Below, one piece after another: positions 39,806-48,898 of a stretch of DNA of 61,070 bases (positions are counted from its first letter, which is position 1; the number at the start of each line of letters is the position of its first letter). The position numbers and the translations under genes were made by a program. The notes under the pieces are model-generated. The model saw nothing but the letters and a program-made list of their open reading frames with translations, had not been told where the DNA came from and did no database searches. Source of the stretch: an uncultured Sphingomonadales bacterium (GTDB lineage: Bacteria; Pseudomonadota; Alphaproteobacteria; Sphingomonadales; Sphingomonadaceae); the NCBI GenBank assembly GCA_903821605.1, contig CAIJLZ010000018.1, positions 77,681 through 138,750 of the forward strand, read 5' to 3'.

Positions 39806-39926
39806 GATCTTGTTTCTCCTGTCTAAACCCACGGGAGCGATATTTCGACCCTGGTCGGAATCTGGTCAAACGAGCCTGAACTGAAATTGAACGCGATGCA
39901 ATCACTTGGCCTGCATCGCGCCGAAG

Positions 39927-40787
39927 CTAGCGACGGCCGCGAAACTCCTTCAGATAGGCATTGTCGGGCGACAAGACGACCGCCGAGCTGCCCTTGTCAC
40001 CATTATTGTCGTTGACGAAGGTGTAGCGATAGCTCTGCATTGCGCGGTAGAATTCGTAGAAATCCGCGTCTTTGCCATAAGCGTCGGCATAGGTTTTGGC
40101 GGCACTGGCATCGGCATCGGCCTGAATGATCTGCGCCTGTTTCATGCCTTGGGCGCGGATCGTGAGCGCCTGTTGCTGGCGCGCGGTGCGCATCCGGTCA
40201 AAGGCAGATTCCAGCGGTGCGCCTTCCGGGAGATCGGCACGATTGATCCGTACGTCGATCACCACTGCGCCATATTGGCGCGCCACGCGGTCAAGTCCGG
40301 TGCGGATATTGTGCATCATCGCGCTGCGTTCGGGGCTGAGCAGCGCAGCAAATGGCCGCTTGCCCAGTTCGTTGCGCAGGGCCGAGCCAAGAATGGGCTT
40401 TAGCTGTTCAGATACGCGTTCTTCGCTGCCTGCCGAAATATACATGCGGAGCGGATCGACAATGCGATAGCGCGCAAAGGCATCGATCTGGAGCCGGAGT
40501 TGATCGGTGGACAGCACCTGTTGCCGTTCCATCGAGATCGACAGCACGCGCTTGTCGATCCAGACGATCTGTTCCGCGAACGGGATGCGGGCAATAATGC
40601 CTGCCCCGGTATCGCCGAATTGCTCGTTCGTCTTGTAGCGATTGATGATCCGGACCGGCTCACCAAAGCGCACGACGACGCCTTGGCTGGTCTCGGGCAC
40701 GACGCTGAACACGCTGGTGAGCAAGACCAACAGGGTGATGACAGCCATCACGGCGGGGATCGGATTGCGGGTGATACGCGCGATCAT
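39927..40787 (-). CDS. hflC: Protease modulator HflC
   Basis: A 286-residue SPFH/prohibitin-domain protein with one N-terminal membrane helix (AVMAVITLLVLLTSVFSVV) followed by the SPFH domain (PETSQGVVVRFGEPVR) and a coiled coil. HflC and HflK form a membrane complex that surrounds and restrains the FtsH protease. The typical RADLPEGAPLESAFDRMRTARQQ pattern of HflC is present. Its ATG overlaps the hflK stop by four bases. Confidence 0.95.
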   Translation of the reverse strand: MIARITRNPIPAVMAVITLLVLLTSVFSVVPETSQGVVVRFGEPVRIINRYKTNEQFGDTGAGIIARIPFAEQIVWIDKRVLSISMERQQVLSTDQLRLQIDAFARYRIVDPLRMYISAGSEERVSEQLKPILGSALRNELGKRPFAALLSPERSAMMHNIRTGLDRVARQYGAVVIDVRINRADLPEGAPLESAFDRMRTARQQQALTIRAQGMKQAQIIQADADASAAKTYADAYGKDADFYEFYRAMQSYRYTFVNDNNGDKGSSAVVLSPDNAYLKEFRGRR

Positions 40788-41884
40788 GGCATTACTCCCG
40801 TGCCAGTCGTTGGTGCGGCGCGGCGCTTGAGTTCCGGCAGCGGCAGATAGGATGTGACCCCACCAGCTTCCACGATCACCTTGTCGGTTTTGGCCAACAC
40901 GGCCTCCATCGTATCATAATACATGCGCTTGCGTGTCACCTCGGGGGCGAGACGATATTGCGCATAGACCTTATCAAACGCCGCCGCCTCGCCCTGGGCG
41001 CGGGCCGTGACCTGCTGGGCATAGGCATTGGCGCGGTTGATCGAGCTTTGGGCCTCCTGCTGGGCGGCGGACACATCCTTGAACGCTTCCACCACCTTGG
41101 CGGGCGGATCGGCTTGCTTGATCGCAATGCCCTGCACCCGGATGCCCGCCCGATAGCTGTCGAGGATCGACTGCATCATCGCGGCGACTTCCTGCTCAAT
41201 CTGGCCACGCTGCGCCCCCATCGCCTGATCCAGCGTCACGCCGGAAATAACGGCGCGCATCGCGCTTTCCGCCACTTCGCCGATGGTTTCATCGGGTTCG
41301 GCCAAGGCGAATTGATATAGTTCCGGGTCGCGGATGTTCCAGCGCACCGAATAAGCGAGGTCGACGATATTCTGGTCGCCGGTCAGCATCAATCGCTCCG
41401 AATCCCCGGTGCCGCCAATATCAATTGTGCGGATTTCCTCGACGTCGATCTTGCGGACAGAGTCGATGGGGGCAGGGAAGGAGAGGCTGATACCCGGCTT
41501 CATCGTGCCGACATAGCTGCCGAAACGTGTCAGAATGCCGCGTTCCTGCGGGCCGATGCGGTGAACGCTGGTGAGCGTCACCCAGATGATGACGATTGCG
41601 CCCAGCGCCCAGGCCCATATCGGTGTGCCGTGATCCTCATCGCCGGGGCCGCCGCCAAAGCGGCTGCGCAACCAATGAATCGCGTGATCAAGCGCTGACG
41701 GATGATCCAATTGGGGACCGCGCCGACGCTTGCCGCCCATTGGTGGCAATTGCCAAGGTTGGCGAGGGCCGTCATCCGGACCATCGTCATGCCCGCCCTT
41801 ATCGCCAGGGCCGCTGCCCCATGGGCCTCCGGCCATGTCCAAAGCCCCTGATTTCGCTGCTTCAGCTTCTTTTCGCATCGTCAT
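40784..41884 (-). CDS. hflK: FtsH protease activity modulator HflK
   Basis: A 366-residue partner of HflC. A Gly/Pro/Asp-rich cytoplasmic N-terminus of about 90 residues precedes a membrane helix (WALGAIVIIWVTLTSV), then the SPFH domain (IGPQERGILTRFGSYVG) and a coiled-coil region with EAFKDVSAAQQEAQSSINRA, diagnostic of HflK. The start at 41884 lacks a strong ribosome-binding site; codon 3 is another ATG. It diverges from the mrp gene with 70 bases between starts. Confidence 0.95.
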   Translation of the reverse strand: MTMRKEAEAAKSGALDMAGGPWGSGPGDKGGHDDGPDDGPRQPWQLPPMGGKRRRGPQLDHPSALDHAIHWLRSRFGGGPGDEDHGTPIWAWALGAIVIIWVTLTSVHRIGPQERGILTRFGSYVGTMKPGISLSFPAPIDSVRKIDVEEIRTIDIGGTGDSERLMLTGDQNIVDLAYSVRWNIRDPELYQFALAEPDETIGEVAESAMRAVISGVTLDQAMGAQRGQIEQEVAAMMQSILDSYRAGIRVQGIAIKQADPPAKVVEAFKDVSAAQQEAQSSINRANAYAQQVTARAQGEAAAFDKVYAQYRLAPEVTRKRMYYDTMEAVLAKTDKVIVEAGGVTSYLPLPELKRRAAPTTGTGVMP

Positions 41885-41954
41885 GTGACCCTATATAGAG
41901 GCCGCCAACCGGAAAAACAGTGCCAGAAGGCGAACAAATGTTTATGGGCTCCGC

Positions 41955-42974
41955 ATGACCGACACCAGCACCGATATAATCAATGCGCTCGCGGGCGCGC
42001 TCGACCAGATCATTGACCCGATTTCGGCCAAGGGGCTGCTCGCCTCGGGCCGGGCTGCACCGCCACGGATCGCCGATGGACGGGTCAGCATCATCCTTGA
42101 TGTCACCGGCCTTAACGCCGAAACCCGCAACCGGCTTGAAAGTGAAATCAAGGCGGGGCTGGGCGCCTGTGCGGGGGTTGCGGAGGTCCGCGTGGCGATG
42201 ACCTCGTCCCGAAATGGGGCAAGTACCGTCAAAAAGCCGAAGCTGATTGCGGTGGCAAGCGGCAAGGGTGGTGTGGGCAAATCGACCATCTCCACCAATA
42301 TCGCCGTCGCGCTTGCCCGCATGGGCAGCAAGGTCGGGGTGGTCGATGCCGATATCTATGGGCCAAGCCAGCCGCGCCTGTTGGGCATAGAGGGCATCCG
42401 CCCGACCGCCACCGACAAGAAGCTTGATCCTGTGGCCTCGCCTTATGGTGTGAGCCTGTTGTCGATGGGGCAAATCGTCAAGCCGGGTCAGGCCATTGCG
42501 TGGCGTGGTCCGATGGCGGGCAATGCGCTCAGCCAGTTGGTCGATGGCGCATGGGATGGCTTCGATTATCTCGTCATCGATCTGCCGCCCGGCACCGGGG
42601 ATGTGCAGATGTCGATGATCCAGAAGCATAAGCCCGATGGCGCGGTGATTGTATCGACCCCGCAGGATCTCGCCTTGATGGATGCGACCCGTGCGATCGA
42701 TCTGTTCAACACGGCGGGCGTGCCAATCATTGGCCTGATCGAGAATATGGCGGGTTATCAGTGCCCGCATTGTGGCGAAATATCCGATCCGTTCGGACAG
42801 GGCGGGGCGGAAGCCGCGGCCAAGGTGCTGAACGTCCCGTTCCTTGGCCGGGTGCCGCTGGAACTGTCGATCCGGGTCGCATCCGATGCGGGTGAACCGC
42901 CTGCCTCGCGCGCCGATGATGTTCATTTCGCCGCGCTCGCGGCCAAGGTTGCAGCATGGGAGCCGAAATCATGA
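41955..42974 (+). CDS. apbC: Mrp/NBP35 family iron-sulfur cluster carrier ATPase
   Basis: A 339-residue P-loop protein that would bind and transfer Fe-S clusters in the cytosol. A DUF59/MIP18-like N-terminal part precedes the deviant Walker A ASGKGGVGKST near residue 97, and the cluster-binding CXXC is in YQCPHCGE. LIDLPPGTGD-type sequence (VIDLPPGTGDVQMS) confirms the family. The stop overlaps the CoA-binding protein start (ATGA). A six-codon frame at 41939 ends inside the mrp ATG region; see the rejected list. Confidence 0.96.
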   Translation: MTDTSTDIINALAGALDQIIDPISAKGLLASGRAAPPRIADGRVSIILDVTGLNAETRNRLESEIKAGLGACAGVAEVRVAMTSSRNGASTVKKPKLIAVASGKGGVGKSTISTNIAVALARMGSKVGVVDADIYGPSQPRLLGIEGIRPTATDKKLDPVASPYGVSLLSMGQIVKPGQAIAWRGPMAGNALSQLVDGAWDGFDYLVIDLPPGTGDVQMSMIQKHKPDGAVIVSTPQDLALMDATRAIDLFNTAGVPIIGLIENMAGYQCPHCGEISDPFGQGGAEAAAKVLNVPFLGRVPLELSIRVASDAGEPPASRADDVHFAALAAKVAAWEPKS

Positions 42975-43402
42975 TCATCGAGCGCGATGACGATATTGCC
43001 CGTCTCTTGTCCAACGCCCGCACGATTGCGTTGGTCGGGGCGTCCGATAAGGAAGATCGTGCGAGCAACCGCGTGATGAAGTTTTTGCTGGCGCAGGGCT
43101 ATACCGTCTGGCCGGTCAACCCGCAGATGGCGGGCCAGCAGATTCATGGCCAGACAGTTTATGCCGCGCTCGCCGATTTGCCGGGCAAGGCTGATCTGGT
43201 CGATATTTTCCGCAACAGCGAGGCCGCCGGGCCGATCACCGATGAGGCGATTGCGGCTGGCGCGGGTGCGGTGTGGATGCAGCTTGAGATCATCAACCAG
43301 CCGGCGGCGGAACGTGCCGCTGCGGCTGGGCTGGATGTTGTGATGAACCGCTGTCCCAAGATCGAGATTCCGCGCCTTGGCGTGGCGGCGATCAGCGGCT
43401 GA
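42971..43402 (+). CDS. CoA-binding domain protein
   Basis: A 143-residue Rossmann-fold protein of the CoA-binding (YccU-like) family. The nucleotide loop is IALVGASDKEDRASNRVMKFL, followed by YTVWPVNPQ and a C-terminal GAGAVWMQLEIIN and VMNRCPKIE. The ATG at 42971 was chosen because GGGAG is eight bases upstream and it overlaps the mrp stop as ATGA; 42956 is an alternative. Function is unknown; it precedes metZ. Confidence 0.88.
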   Translation: MIIERDDDIARLLSNARTIALVGASDKEDRASNRVMKFLLAQGYTVWPVNPQMAGQQIHGQTVYAALADLPGKADLVDIFRNSEAAGPITDEAIAAGAGAVWMQLEIINQPAAERAAAAGLDVVMNRCPKIEIPRLGVAAISG

Positions 43403-43475
43403 ACCATCGCCTGCAATTTGGCGGAATCGGCCCGACGTATTTCCATATTCGCCGGTTTCGCTCTAAGGGAATGCC

Positions 43476-44684
43476 ATGAAACGTACGACCGGACAGAATC
43501 GCGCCATCACCTCGAAATGGCGTCCCGCCACCCAAGCCATTCGTGGCGGCACCGTCAGGAGCGAATTCGGCGAAACGTCGGAAGCGCTTTTCCTGACCTC
43601 GGGCTATAGCTATGACTGCGCCGAGGATGTCGCCGCGCGCTTTGCCGGTGAACAGGCGGGCATGACCTATAGCCGCCTCCAAAATCCGACGGTTGAGATG
43701 CTGGAAGAACGCATCGCGTTGATGGAAGGGGCAGAGGCCTGCCGCACCCAGGCATCGGGCATGGCAGCGATGACGACGGCGCTATTGTGTCAGTTGAGCG
43801 CGGGCGACCATGTGGTTGCGGCCCGCGCGGCCTTCGGGTCGTGCCGCTGGCTGACGGACAATCTGTTGCCGCGTTTTGGCATCACCACGACCACCATCGA
43901 TTCGCGCGACAATGACGCGTGGAAGGCGGCGATCCAGCCGAACACCAAAGTGTTCTTCTTTGAAAGCCCGGCCAATCCGACGATGGACATTGTCGATATC
44001 GCATATGTCTGCACCCTCGCGAAGCAGCACGGCATTACCACCGTGGTGGACAATGCCTTTTGCTCACCTGCCTTGCAGCGGCCGATGGAATTTGGCGCGG
44101 ATGTGGTTGCCTATTCCGCGACCAAGTTGATGGACGGGCAGGGGCGCGTGCTGGCTGGCGCGGTCTGTGGCTCATCGGCGTTCATTAATGACGTGCTGCT
44201 GCCGTTTCAGCGCAATACCGGCCCGAACCTCTCGCCCTTCAATGCATGGGTGGTGATGAAGGGGCTGGAGACGCTCGACCTGCGCGCCCGTCGCCAATCG
44301 GAAAATGCGCTGGAGGTCGGCCGCTTCATGGAAAAGCGGGTGCCGAAGATTCTGCACCCCGGCCTGCCGAGCCACCCGCAGCACGAATTGGCGATGAAGC
44401 AGATGAAGGCCTGTGGCCCGATTTTTGCCTTTATCCTCGATGGCGGGCGGCGTCAGGCGCATGACCTGCTGAACGCGCTCGAACTGATCGACATCTCCAA
44501 CAATATTGGTGACTCGCGCAGCCTGATGACGCATCCTGCATCGACGACCCATCATAATATGGGGGCAGAGGCGCGCGAAGCCATGGGGATTGGCGAAGGC
44601 ATGTTGCGGATCAATGTCGGGCTTGAAGACCCGGCCGACCTGATCGAGGATCTCGACCGGGCGTTGTGCAAGGTCGGGCTGTGA
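43476..44684 (+). CDS. metZ: O-succinylhomoserine sulfhydrylase
   Basis: A 402-residue PLP enzyme of the Cys/Met metabolism family (fold type I) that makes homocysteine from O-succinylhomoserine and sulfide in methionine synthesis. The PLP lysine is in YSATKLMDGQGR, preceded by the phosphate-binding ASGMAAM and the aspartate in VVDNAFCSPALQRP. The combination SATKLMDGQGR with GNTG-type FQRNTGPNLSPFNAW favours MetZ over cystathionine synthase. A short 73-base leader precedes it. apaG follows with an overlap. Confidence 0.93.
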   Translation: MKRTTGQNRAITSKWRPATQAIRGGTVRSEFGETSEALFLTSGYSYDCAEDVAARFAGEQAGMTYSRLQNPTVEMLEERIALMEGAEACRTQASGMAAMTTALLCQLSAGDHVVAARAAFGSCRWLTDNLLPRFGITTTTIDSRDNDAWKAAIQPNTKVFFFESPANPTMDIVDIAYVCTLAKQHGITTVVDNAFCSPALQRPMEFGADVVAYSATKLMDGQGRVLAGAVCGSSAFINDVLLPFQRNTGPNLSPFNAWVVMKGLETLDLRARRQSENALEVGRFMEKRVPKILHPGLPSHPQHELAMKQMKACGPIFAFILDGGRRQAHDLLNALELIDISNNIGDSRSLMTHPASTTHHNMGAEAREAMGIGEGMLRINVGLEDPADLIEDLDRALCKVGL

Positions 44685-45088
44685 AAGTGATGGAAACACT
44701 CTTCCCCCATGCGATGAAAACGCGTGGGGTGACAGTGCGTGTCGCCGTCACCTTCCTGCCGGAACAGTCGGACCCGGAAAATGGGCGCTGGTTTTGGGCC
44801 TATCATATTCGGCTGGAGAATGAGGGGCCGCAAACGGTGCAACTCCTCACCCGCCACTGGATCATCATGGATGGGCGCGGCGCGCGCAACGATGTGCGTG
44901 GTGATGGCGTGATCGGCGATCAGCCGGTGCTAAAGTCCGGCCAGTCCTATGACTATGTGTCGGGCTGCCCGCTGACAACGCCGAGCGGATCGATGCGCGG
45001 CAGTTTTGGTATGATCGGCGAAGATGGTTCGGCCTTTGACGCGGCGATCCCCCCTTTCCAACTGCTCGGCCCGGTCGGCGCCCAATGA
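44681..45088 (+). CDS. apaG: ApaG-domain protein
   Basis: A roughly 135-residue single-domain ApaG protein (fibronectin III-like fold), with VTVRVAVTFLPEQSDPENGRW, FWAYHIRLEN, RHWIIMDGRG and a conserved PFQLLGP end. In enterobacteria apaG affects Co2+ resistance and Mg2+ efflux; the molecular role is unclear. The GTG at 44681 overlaps the metZ stop (GTGA) and has AAGG seven bases upstream; the ATG at 44690 is the alternative. It overlaps the next gene by four bases. Confidence 0.9.
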   Translation: MKVMETLFPHAMKTRGVTVRVAVTFLPEQSDPENGRWFWAYHIRLENEGPQTVQLLTRHWIIMDGRGARNDVRGDGVIGDQPVLKSGQSYDYVSGCPLTTPSGSMRGSFGMIGEDGSAFDAAIPPFQLLGPVGAQ

Positions 45089-45840
45089 AGCGGACCCATC
45101 TTCCCCTGAACGGCCTGCGCGTGTTCGATGCGGCGGCGCGGCATTTGTCCTTCACCCGCGCGGCGGATGAGTTGGCGGTAACCCCGGCGGCGGTCGGGCA
45201 GCAGATCCGGGCGCTGGAGGATACGTTGGGCGTGGTGTTGTTCCGCCGCACGACCAAGGGGCTTGAACTGACATCTGAGGCCGAGGCAGGCCTTCCCGCA
45301 TTGCGCGCCGGTTTCCTGCAATTCGAAGAAGCGGTGCGGGCGATGCAGGTGCAGCAATCGTCAAAGATGCTGACCATCGCGGCCCCACGTGATGTGATGG
45401 CCAAATGGCTGTTGCCGCGCGTCGCGAGCTATGCCGCAGGCGATCCGGAATTGCGGGTGCATCTGGTGGATGCCGATGACGGCGTGGATTTTACCCAAGC
45501 GAATATCGATCTTGCGATCATCCGTGCCGAGGGGCCGGGCGAACATGAGGGGGTCGCGCTTGATGATGGCACGCTGGTGCGGGTCGGTTCGGGGCAGTTG
45601 ATTAGCTGGCCGGGCCATGCCGATGCGGAGGCCGCTTTTTCGGTCGGTAATGCCGGGGCGGCGATTGATGCGGCGCAGGCCGGATTGGGCGAGGCGCTGG
45701 TGCCGCTCTTCCTGCTTGGCGATGGCATGGGTGGCGAGGCAGTGCCGGGTGGTGCGCTGCGTTATTGGCTGGTCGCGCCCTTGCCGCAATGGCGGCAGAA
45801 AAAGGTCAAGGCTGTCGTCGCGGCGCTCACCGGCGCCTGA
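45085..45840 (+). CDS. LysR-type transcriptional regulator, short form
   Basis: A 251-residue regulator. The N-terminal winged helix is GcvA-like (LPLNGLRVFDAAARHLSFTRAADELAVTPAAVGQQIRALE, in which the second half is the recognition helix). The effector-binding part is about 155 residues instead of about 200: the usual middle section between the two subdomains is shortened (from VALDDGTLVRVGSG straight to GHADAEAAFSVGN). The end is intact, so it may still be functional. It overlaps apaG, which suggests cotranscription with metZ-apaG. Confidence 0.85.
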   Translation: MKRTHLPLNGLRVFDAAARHLSFTRAADELAVTPAAVGQQIRALEDTLGVVLFRRTTKGLELTSEAEAGLPALRAGFLQFEEAVRAMQVQQSSKMLTIAAPRDVMAKWLLPRVASYAAGDPELRVHLVDADDGVDFTQANIDLAIIRAEGPGEHEGVALDDGTLVRVGSGQLISWPGHADAEAAFSVGNAGAAIDAAQAGLGEALVPLFLLGDGMGGEAVPGGALRYWLVAPLPQWRQKKVKAVVAALTGA

Positions 45841-45910
45841 GGCGGCCGGTTTTTCTCATATCCTCATCCCCTTGCCGGGGAGCCACGCCGCCGATTTCAA
45901 CCCAAAAACC

Positions 45911-46591
45911 TCAGCCGCGCTCGCCGAACAGGGCGGTGCCGATGCGGACATGGGTCGAGCCGAGCAAGACTGCCGTCTCATAATCGCTCGACATGCCCAT
46001 GGAGAGTTGATCCAGCCCATGCCGCTTCGCCAGTTCAGCGAGCAGCGCGAAGAACGGGGCAGCCTCGATCCCGGCAGGGGGAACCGCCATCAGGCCGATA
46101 ATTTCCAGCCCCGCAGCCGTGCACTGTGCCAGCAGCGCGGGCAGATCGGCGACCGCGCAGCCGCCCTTTTGGTCCTCATTGCCAATATTGACCTGCACGA
46201 AACAGGGGAGGTGGCGGCCCGTTTCCTGCATCGCCTTGCCGAGTGCCGTCACCAGCGAGGGGCGGTCGACGCCGTGAATGACATCGAACAGTTCGACCGC
46301 CTCTTTGGCTTTGTTGCTTTGCAATTGGCCGACAAGATGCAGCGTTACATCCGGGAAATCTGCCTTGAGCGCCGGCCATTTGCCTTGCGCCTCTTGCACC
46401 CGATTCTCGCCGAAATGGCGGGCGCCGGCGAGGATCAGCGGGCGGATCGCCTCCGCCTCATGGGTTTTGGAGACAGCGATCAGCGTGGTTGATCCTGCTT
46501 TTCGGCCCGCGAGCTTTTCCTGATGGCGGATAGCAGCGGTCACGGCGGCGAGGCGCTGGCTGGCGGCGGCAAGGGCTTCCGATTGGGTCAT
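45911..46591 (-). CDS. yggS: YggS family PLP-binding protein
   Basis: A 226-residue fold type III PLP protein (PLPBP/YggS), involved in PLP homeostasis and without proven catalytic activity. The PLP lysine is in LIAVSKTHEAEAI, followed by FGENRVQEAQGKW, LVGQLQSNKAKEAVE and the C-terminal SMGMSSDYETAVLLGSTHVRIGTALFG, all diagnostic. The start MTQSEALA at 46591 was chosen by family length. It diverges from a ThiE-like gene with just 22 bases between start codons. Confidence 0.95.
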   Translation of the reverse strand: MTQSEALAAASQRLAAVTAAIRHQEKLAGRKAGSTTLIAVSKTHEAEAIRPLILAGARHFGENRVQEAQGKWPALKADFPDVTLHLVGQLQSNKAKEAVELFDVIHGVDRPSLVTALGKAMQETGRHLPCFVQVNIGNEDQKGGCAVADLPALLAQCTAAGLEIIGLMAVPPAGIEAAPFFALLAELAKRHGLDQLSMGMSSDYETAVLLGSTHVRIGTALFGERG

Positions 46592-46613
46592 GCGGGCTGC
46601 TATAGGTCGGACA

Positions 46614-47159
46614 ATGACCCAACGCCAGACCTTGCCTGCCATATGGCTGATGACCGATCCTCGGCTGGGATCGGACCTGCCTGCGATAGTGGCGGCGCTG
46701 CCCCAAGGGGCAGGGGTGATCTTCCGCCATTATCAACTGCCCGCCCCGGAACGTCGCGCCTTGTTCGATGCAGTGCGGCGGGTTTGCCGTGGCCAGCGGC
46801 GGATATTGTTGCTTGCCGGATCGCCCCGTCAGGCGCGAGCATGGGGGGCGGACGGCTTTCATGGCCGGGAGGGGCGCAAACTTTACCGGGGCCAACGCCA
46901 TAGCGCGCCCGCTCATCATGCGGTCGAAATCCGTGCGGCACGGCGAGCGGGGGCGGATTGGCTGTTGCTGTCCCCGGTCTTCGCCACCCGCTCGCATCCG
47001 GGCGCGGCGGTGTTGGGGCGGGTGCGCTTTGGCCTGTTGCGACGCGGGGCCGGGCTGCCGGTCTATGCGCTGGGCGGCATGAATGCGGTGCGGGCGCGTG
47101 GTCTGAAATTGTTCGGCATCGCGGGTTGGGCGGCGATCGACAGTCTTTCTGGCGCATAG
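46614..47159 (+). CDS. ThiE/TenI-like protein (thiamine phosphate synthase family)
   Basis: A 181-residue TIM-barrel-like protein. IWLMTDPRLG near the start, RRAGADWLLLSPVFATRSHPGA in the middle and LPVYALGGMNAVRARG near the end match the ThiE/TenI superfamily. It is about 30 residues shorter than ThiE and the diphosphate-binding and substrate motifs near GFHGREGRKLYRG are unusual, so genuine thiamine phosphate synthase activity is uncertain. The ATG at 46614 was chosen by family alignment. It ends at a terminator shared with ahpF. Confidence 0.75.
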   Translation: MTQRQTLPAIWLMTDPRLGSDLPAIVAALPQGAGVIFRHYQLPAPERRALFDAVRRVCRGQRRILLLAGSPRQARAWGADGFHGREGRKLYRGQRHSAPAHHAVEIRAARRAGADWLLLSPVFATRSHPGAAVLGRVRFGLLRRGAGLPVYALGGMNAVRARGLKLFGIAGWAAIDSLSGA

Positions 47160-47161
47160 CA

Positions 47162-47190
47162 AAAGGGGCGCAGCCGCGCCGCGCCCCTTT
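47162..47190. terminator. Bidirectional intrinsic terminator between the ThiE-like gene and ahpF
   Basis: Ten-base arms AAAGGGGCGC and GCGCCCCTTT (47162-47171 with 47181-47190) pair perfectly around a nine-base loop; the A/T runs are at the stem base. It separates two convergent genes. Confidence 0.78.
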
Positions 47191-47210
47191 CAATTTGTGG
47201 TCAGCGTTGA

Positions 47211-48791
47211 TCAGGCCGCGAGTGATTCCGCGTCCGCCGGGGCCATGCGGATCAGATGGTCGAAGGCCGAGAGACCTGCCTTCGCACCTTCGCCCATGGC
47301 GATCACGATCTGCTTATAGGGCACGGTCGTCGCATCACCCGCCGCGAACACGCCGGGGATGGAGGTTGCACCGCGCGCATCCACTTCGATCTCGCCACGC
47401 GGGCTGAGGCCGATTGCGCCCTTCAGCCATTCGGTGTTCGGCACCAGCCCGATCTGGACGAAAATGCCGTCCAGTTCGATCTTGTGGACCGTATCGGTCG
47501 TGCGATCCTTGTAGACCAGACCCGTCACCTTCTCGCCATTACCTTCGACCTCGGTTGAGAGCGCGGAGACGATCACCGTGACGTTCGGCAGGCTGTGCAG
47601 CTTGCGTTGCAGCACGGCATCGGCACGCAACTGGCTATCGAATTCGATCAGCGTGACATGCGCCACGATCCCGGCCAGATCGATGGCCGCCTCGACCCCG
47701 CTATTACCGCCGCCGATGACGGCCACGCGCTTGCCCTTGAAGAGCGGACCGTCGCAGTGCGGGCAATAGGCCACGCCCTTGTTGCGATATTCGTCCTCGC
47801 CCGGCACGCCCATCTGCCGCCAGCGCGCGCCGGTGGAGAGGATGACCGTCTTCGCCTTGATCGATGCGCCGCTTTCCAGCTTGATCTCGTGCAGGCCATC
47901 GGCACCTGCCGGGACCAGTTCGACCGCCTTTTGGAGGTTCATGATGTCGACATCATAGTCGCGGACATGTGCCTCCAACTGGGTGGCGAGCTTTGGGCCT
48001 TCGGTGTGCGAGACCGAGATGAAATTCTCGATCCCCATGGTGTCGAGCACCTGCCCGCCGAAGCGTTCCGCCACGACGCCGGTGCGGATGCCCTTGCGCG
48101 CGGTGTAAATGGCCGAGGCCGCACCTGCCGGGCCGCCGCCGACGACGAGCACGTCGAATGCCTGCTTGGCGCTGATCGCCGCCGCCGCCTTGGCAACGGC
48201 ATTGGTGTCGAGCTTGGCGACGATCTGCGCAAGGTCCATGCGCCCCTGACCCCATGGCTCGCCGTTGAGGAAGATGGAGGGGACCGCCATCACCTTGCGT
48301 TCGGCGACCTCATCCTGAAACAGCGCACCGTCAATCGCGGTGTGGCGGATGCGGGGGTTGAGCACGCTCATCAGGTTCAGCGCCTGCACCACATCGGGGC
48401 AGCTCTGGCAGGAAAGCGAGAAGAAGGTTTCGAAGTGATAATCGCCATCAAGCGCGATCACCTGATCCTGGAGATCCTGCGGTTCCTTGGAAGGATGGCC
48501 GCCGACCTGCAACAGCGCCAGGACGAGCGAGGTGAATTCATGCCCCATCGGAATGCCAGCGAAGGTCACCGCGATATCGGTGCCAGTGCGACGGATGTCG
48601 AAGCTCGGCTTGCGCGTGGCGGTGCCATCGGTGCGCACGCTGACCTGATCGGACAGGGCGGCGATATCGGCCACCAGTGCGGCGAGTTCTTGCGACTTGG
48701 CGCTGTCATCGAGCGAGGCCACCAGTTCAATCGGCTGGCGAATATTGCCGAGATAGGCCTGCAATTGCTGCTTCAGATTGTCATCGAGCAT
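47211..48791 (-). CDS. ahpF: Alkyl hydroperoxide reductase subunit F
   Basis: A 526-residue NADH-dependent flavoprotein disulfide reductase that recycles AhpC. The N-terminal thioredoxin-like double domain has the CXXC in [10 protein letters not shown] near residue 128, the FAD-binding [17 protein letters not shown] lies near 216-232, and the redox-active CPHC is in [13 protein letters not shown]-binding [14 protein letters not shown] and the C-terminal [15 protein letters not shown] complete the set. It lies 107 bases downstream of ahpC on the same strand; both likely form a peroxide-inducible operon. Confidence 0.97.
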   Translation of the reverse strand: MLDDNLKQQLQAYLGNIRQPIELVASLDDSAKSQELAALVADIAALSDQVSVRTDGTATRKPSFDIRRTGTDIAVTFAGIPMGHEFTSLVLALLQVGGHPSKEPQDLQDQVIALDGDYHFETFFSLSCQSCPDVVQALNLMSVLNPRIRHTAIDGALFQDEVAERKVMAVPSIFLNGEPWGQGRMDLAQIVAKLDTNAVAKAAAAISAKQAFDVLVVGGGPAGAASAIYTARKGIRTGVVAERFGGQVLDTMGIENFISVSHTEGPKLATQLEAHVRDYDVDIMNLQKAVELVPAGADGLHEIKLESGASIKAKTVILSTGARWRQMGVPGEDEYRNKGVAYCPHCDGPLFKGKRVAVIGGGNSGVEAAIDLAGIVAHVTLIEFDSQLRADAVLQRKLHSLPNVTVIVSALSTEVEGNGEKVTGLVYKDRTTDTVHKIELDGIFVQIGLVPNTEWLKGAIGLSPRGEIEVDARGATSIPGVFAAGDATTVPYKQIVIAMGEGAKAGLSAFDHLIRMAPADAESLAA

Positions 48792-48898
48792 GAGGAGGTG
48801 TCCTTAAGTCATTCATGGGTTGGCGGGACGAATATTCGGGATGCCCGGCCCGCCGCCCAGGGCACCCCGACACGCGTCGGGATGCCCGCACGTGCGAC

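Noticed and set aside
38423-39826. 467-residue plus-strand frame opposite degP
   Set aside because: It mirrors the degP coding sequence, a common artefact in GC-rich DNA, and has no family features.
41939-41959. Six-codon upstream frame whose stop overlaps the mrp start
   Set aside because: It is too short to distinguish from chance and has no regulatory residues or hairpin beside it.
41862-42926. 354-residue minus-strand frame opposite the Mrp ATPase
   Set aside because: The Mrp gene has unmistakable P-loop and CXXC motifs, so the antisense frame is not a gene.
43403-43475. Possible SAM-II riboswitch in front of metZ
   Set aside because: The leader is short and only a weak near-inverted repeat (GGCGGAAT/ATTCGCC) is present. 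The expected pseudoknot segments and the conserved GCTAAA near the ribosome-binding site could not be found.
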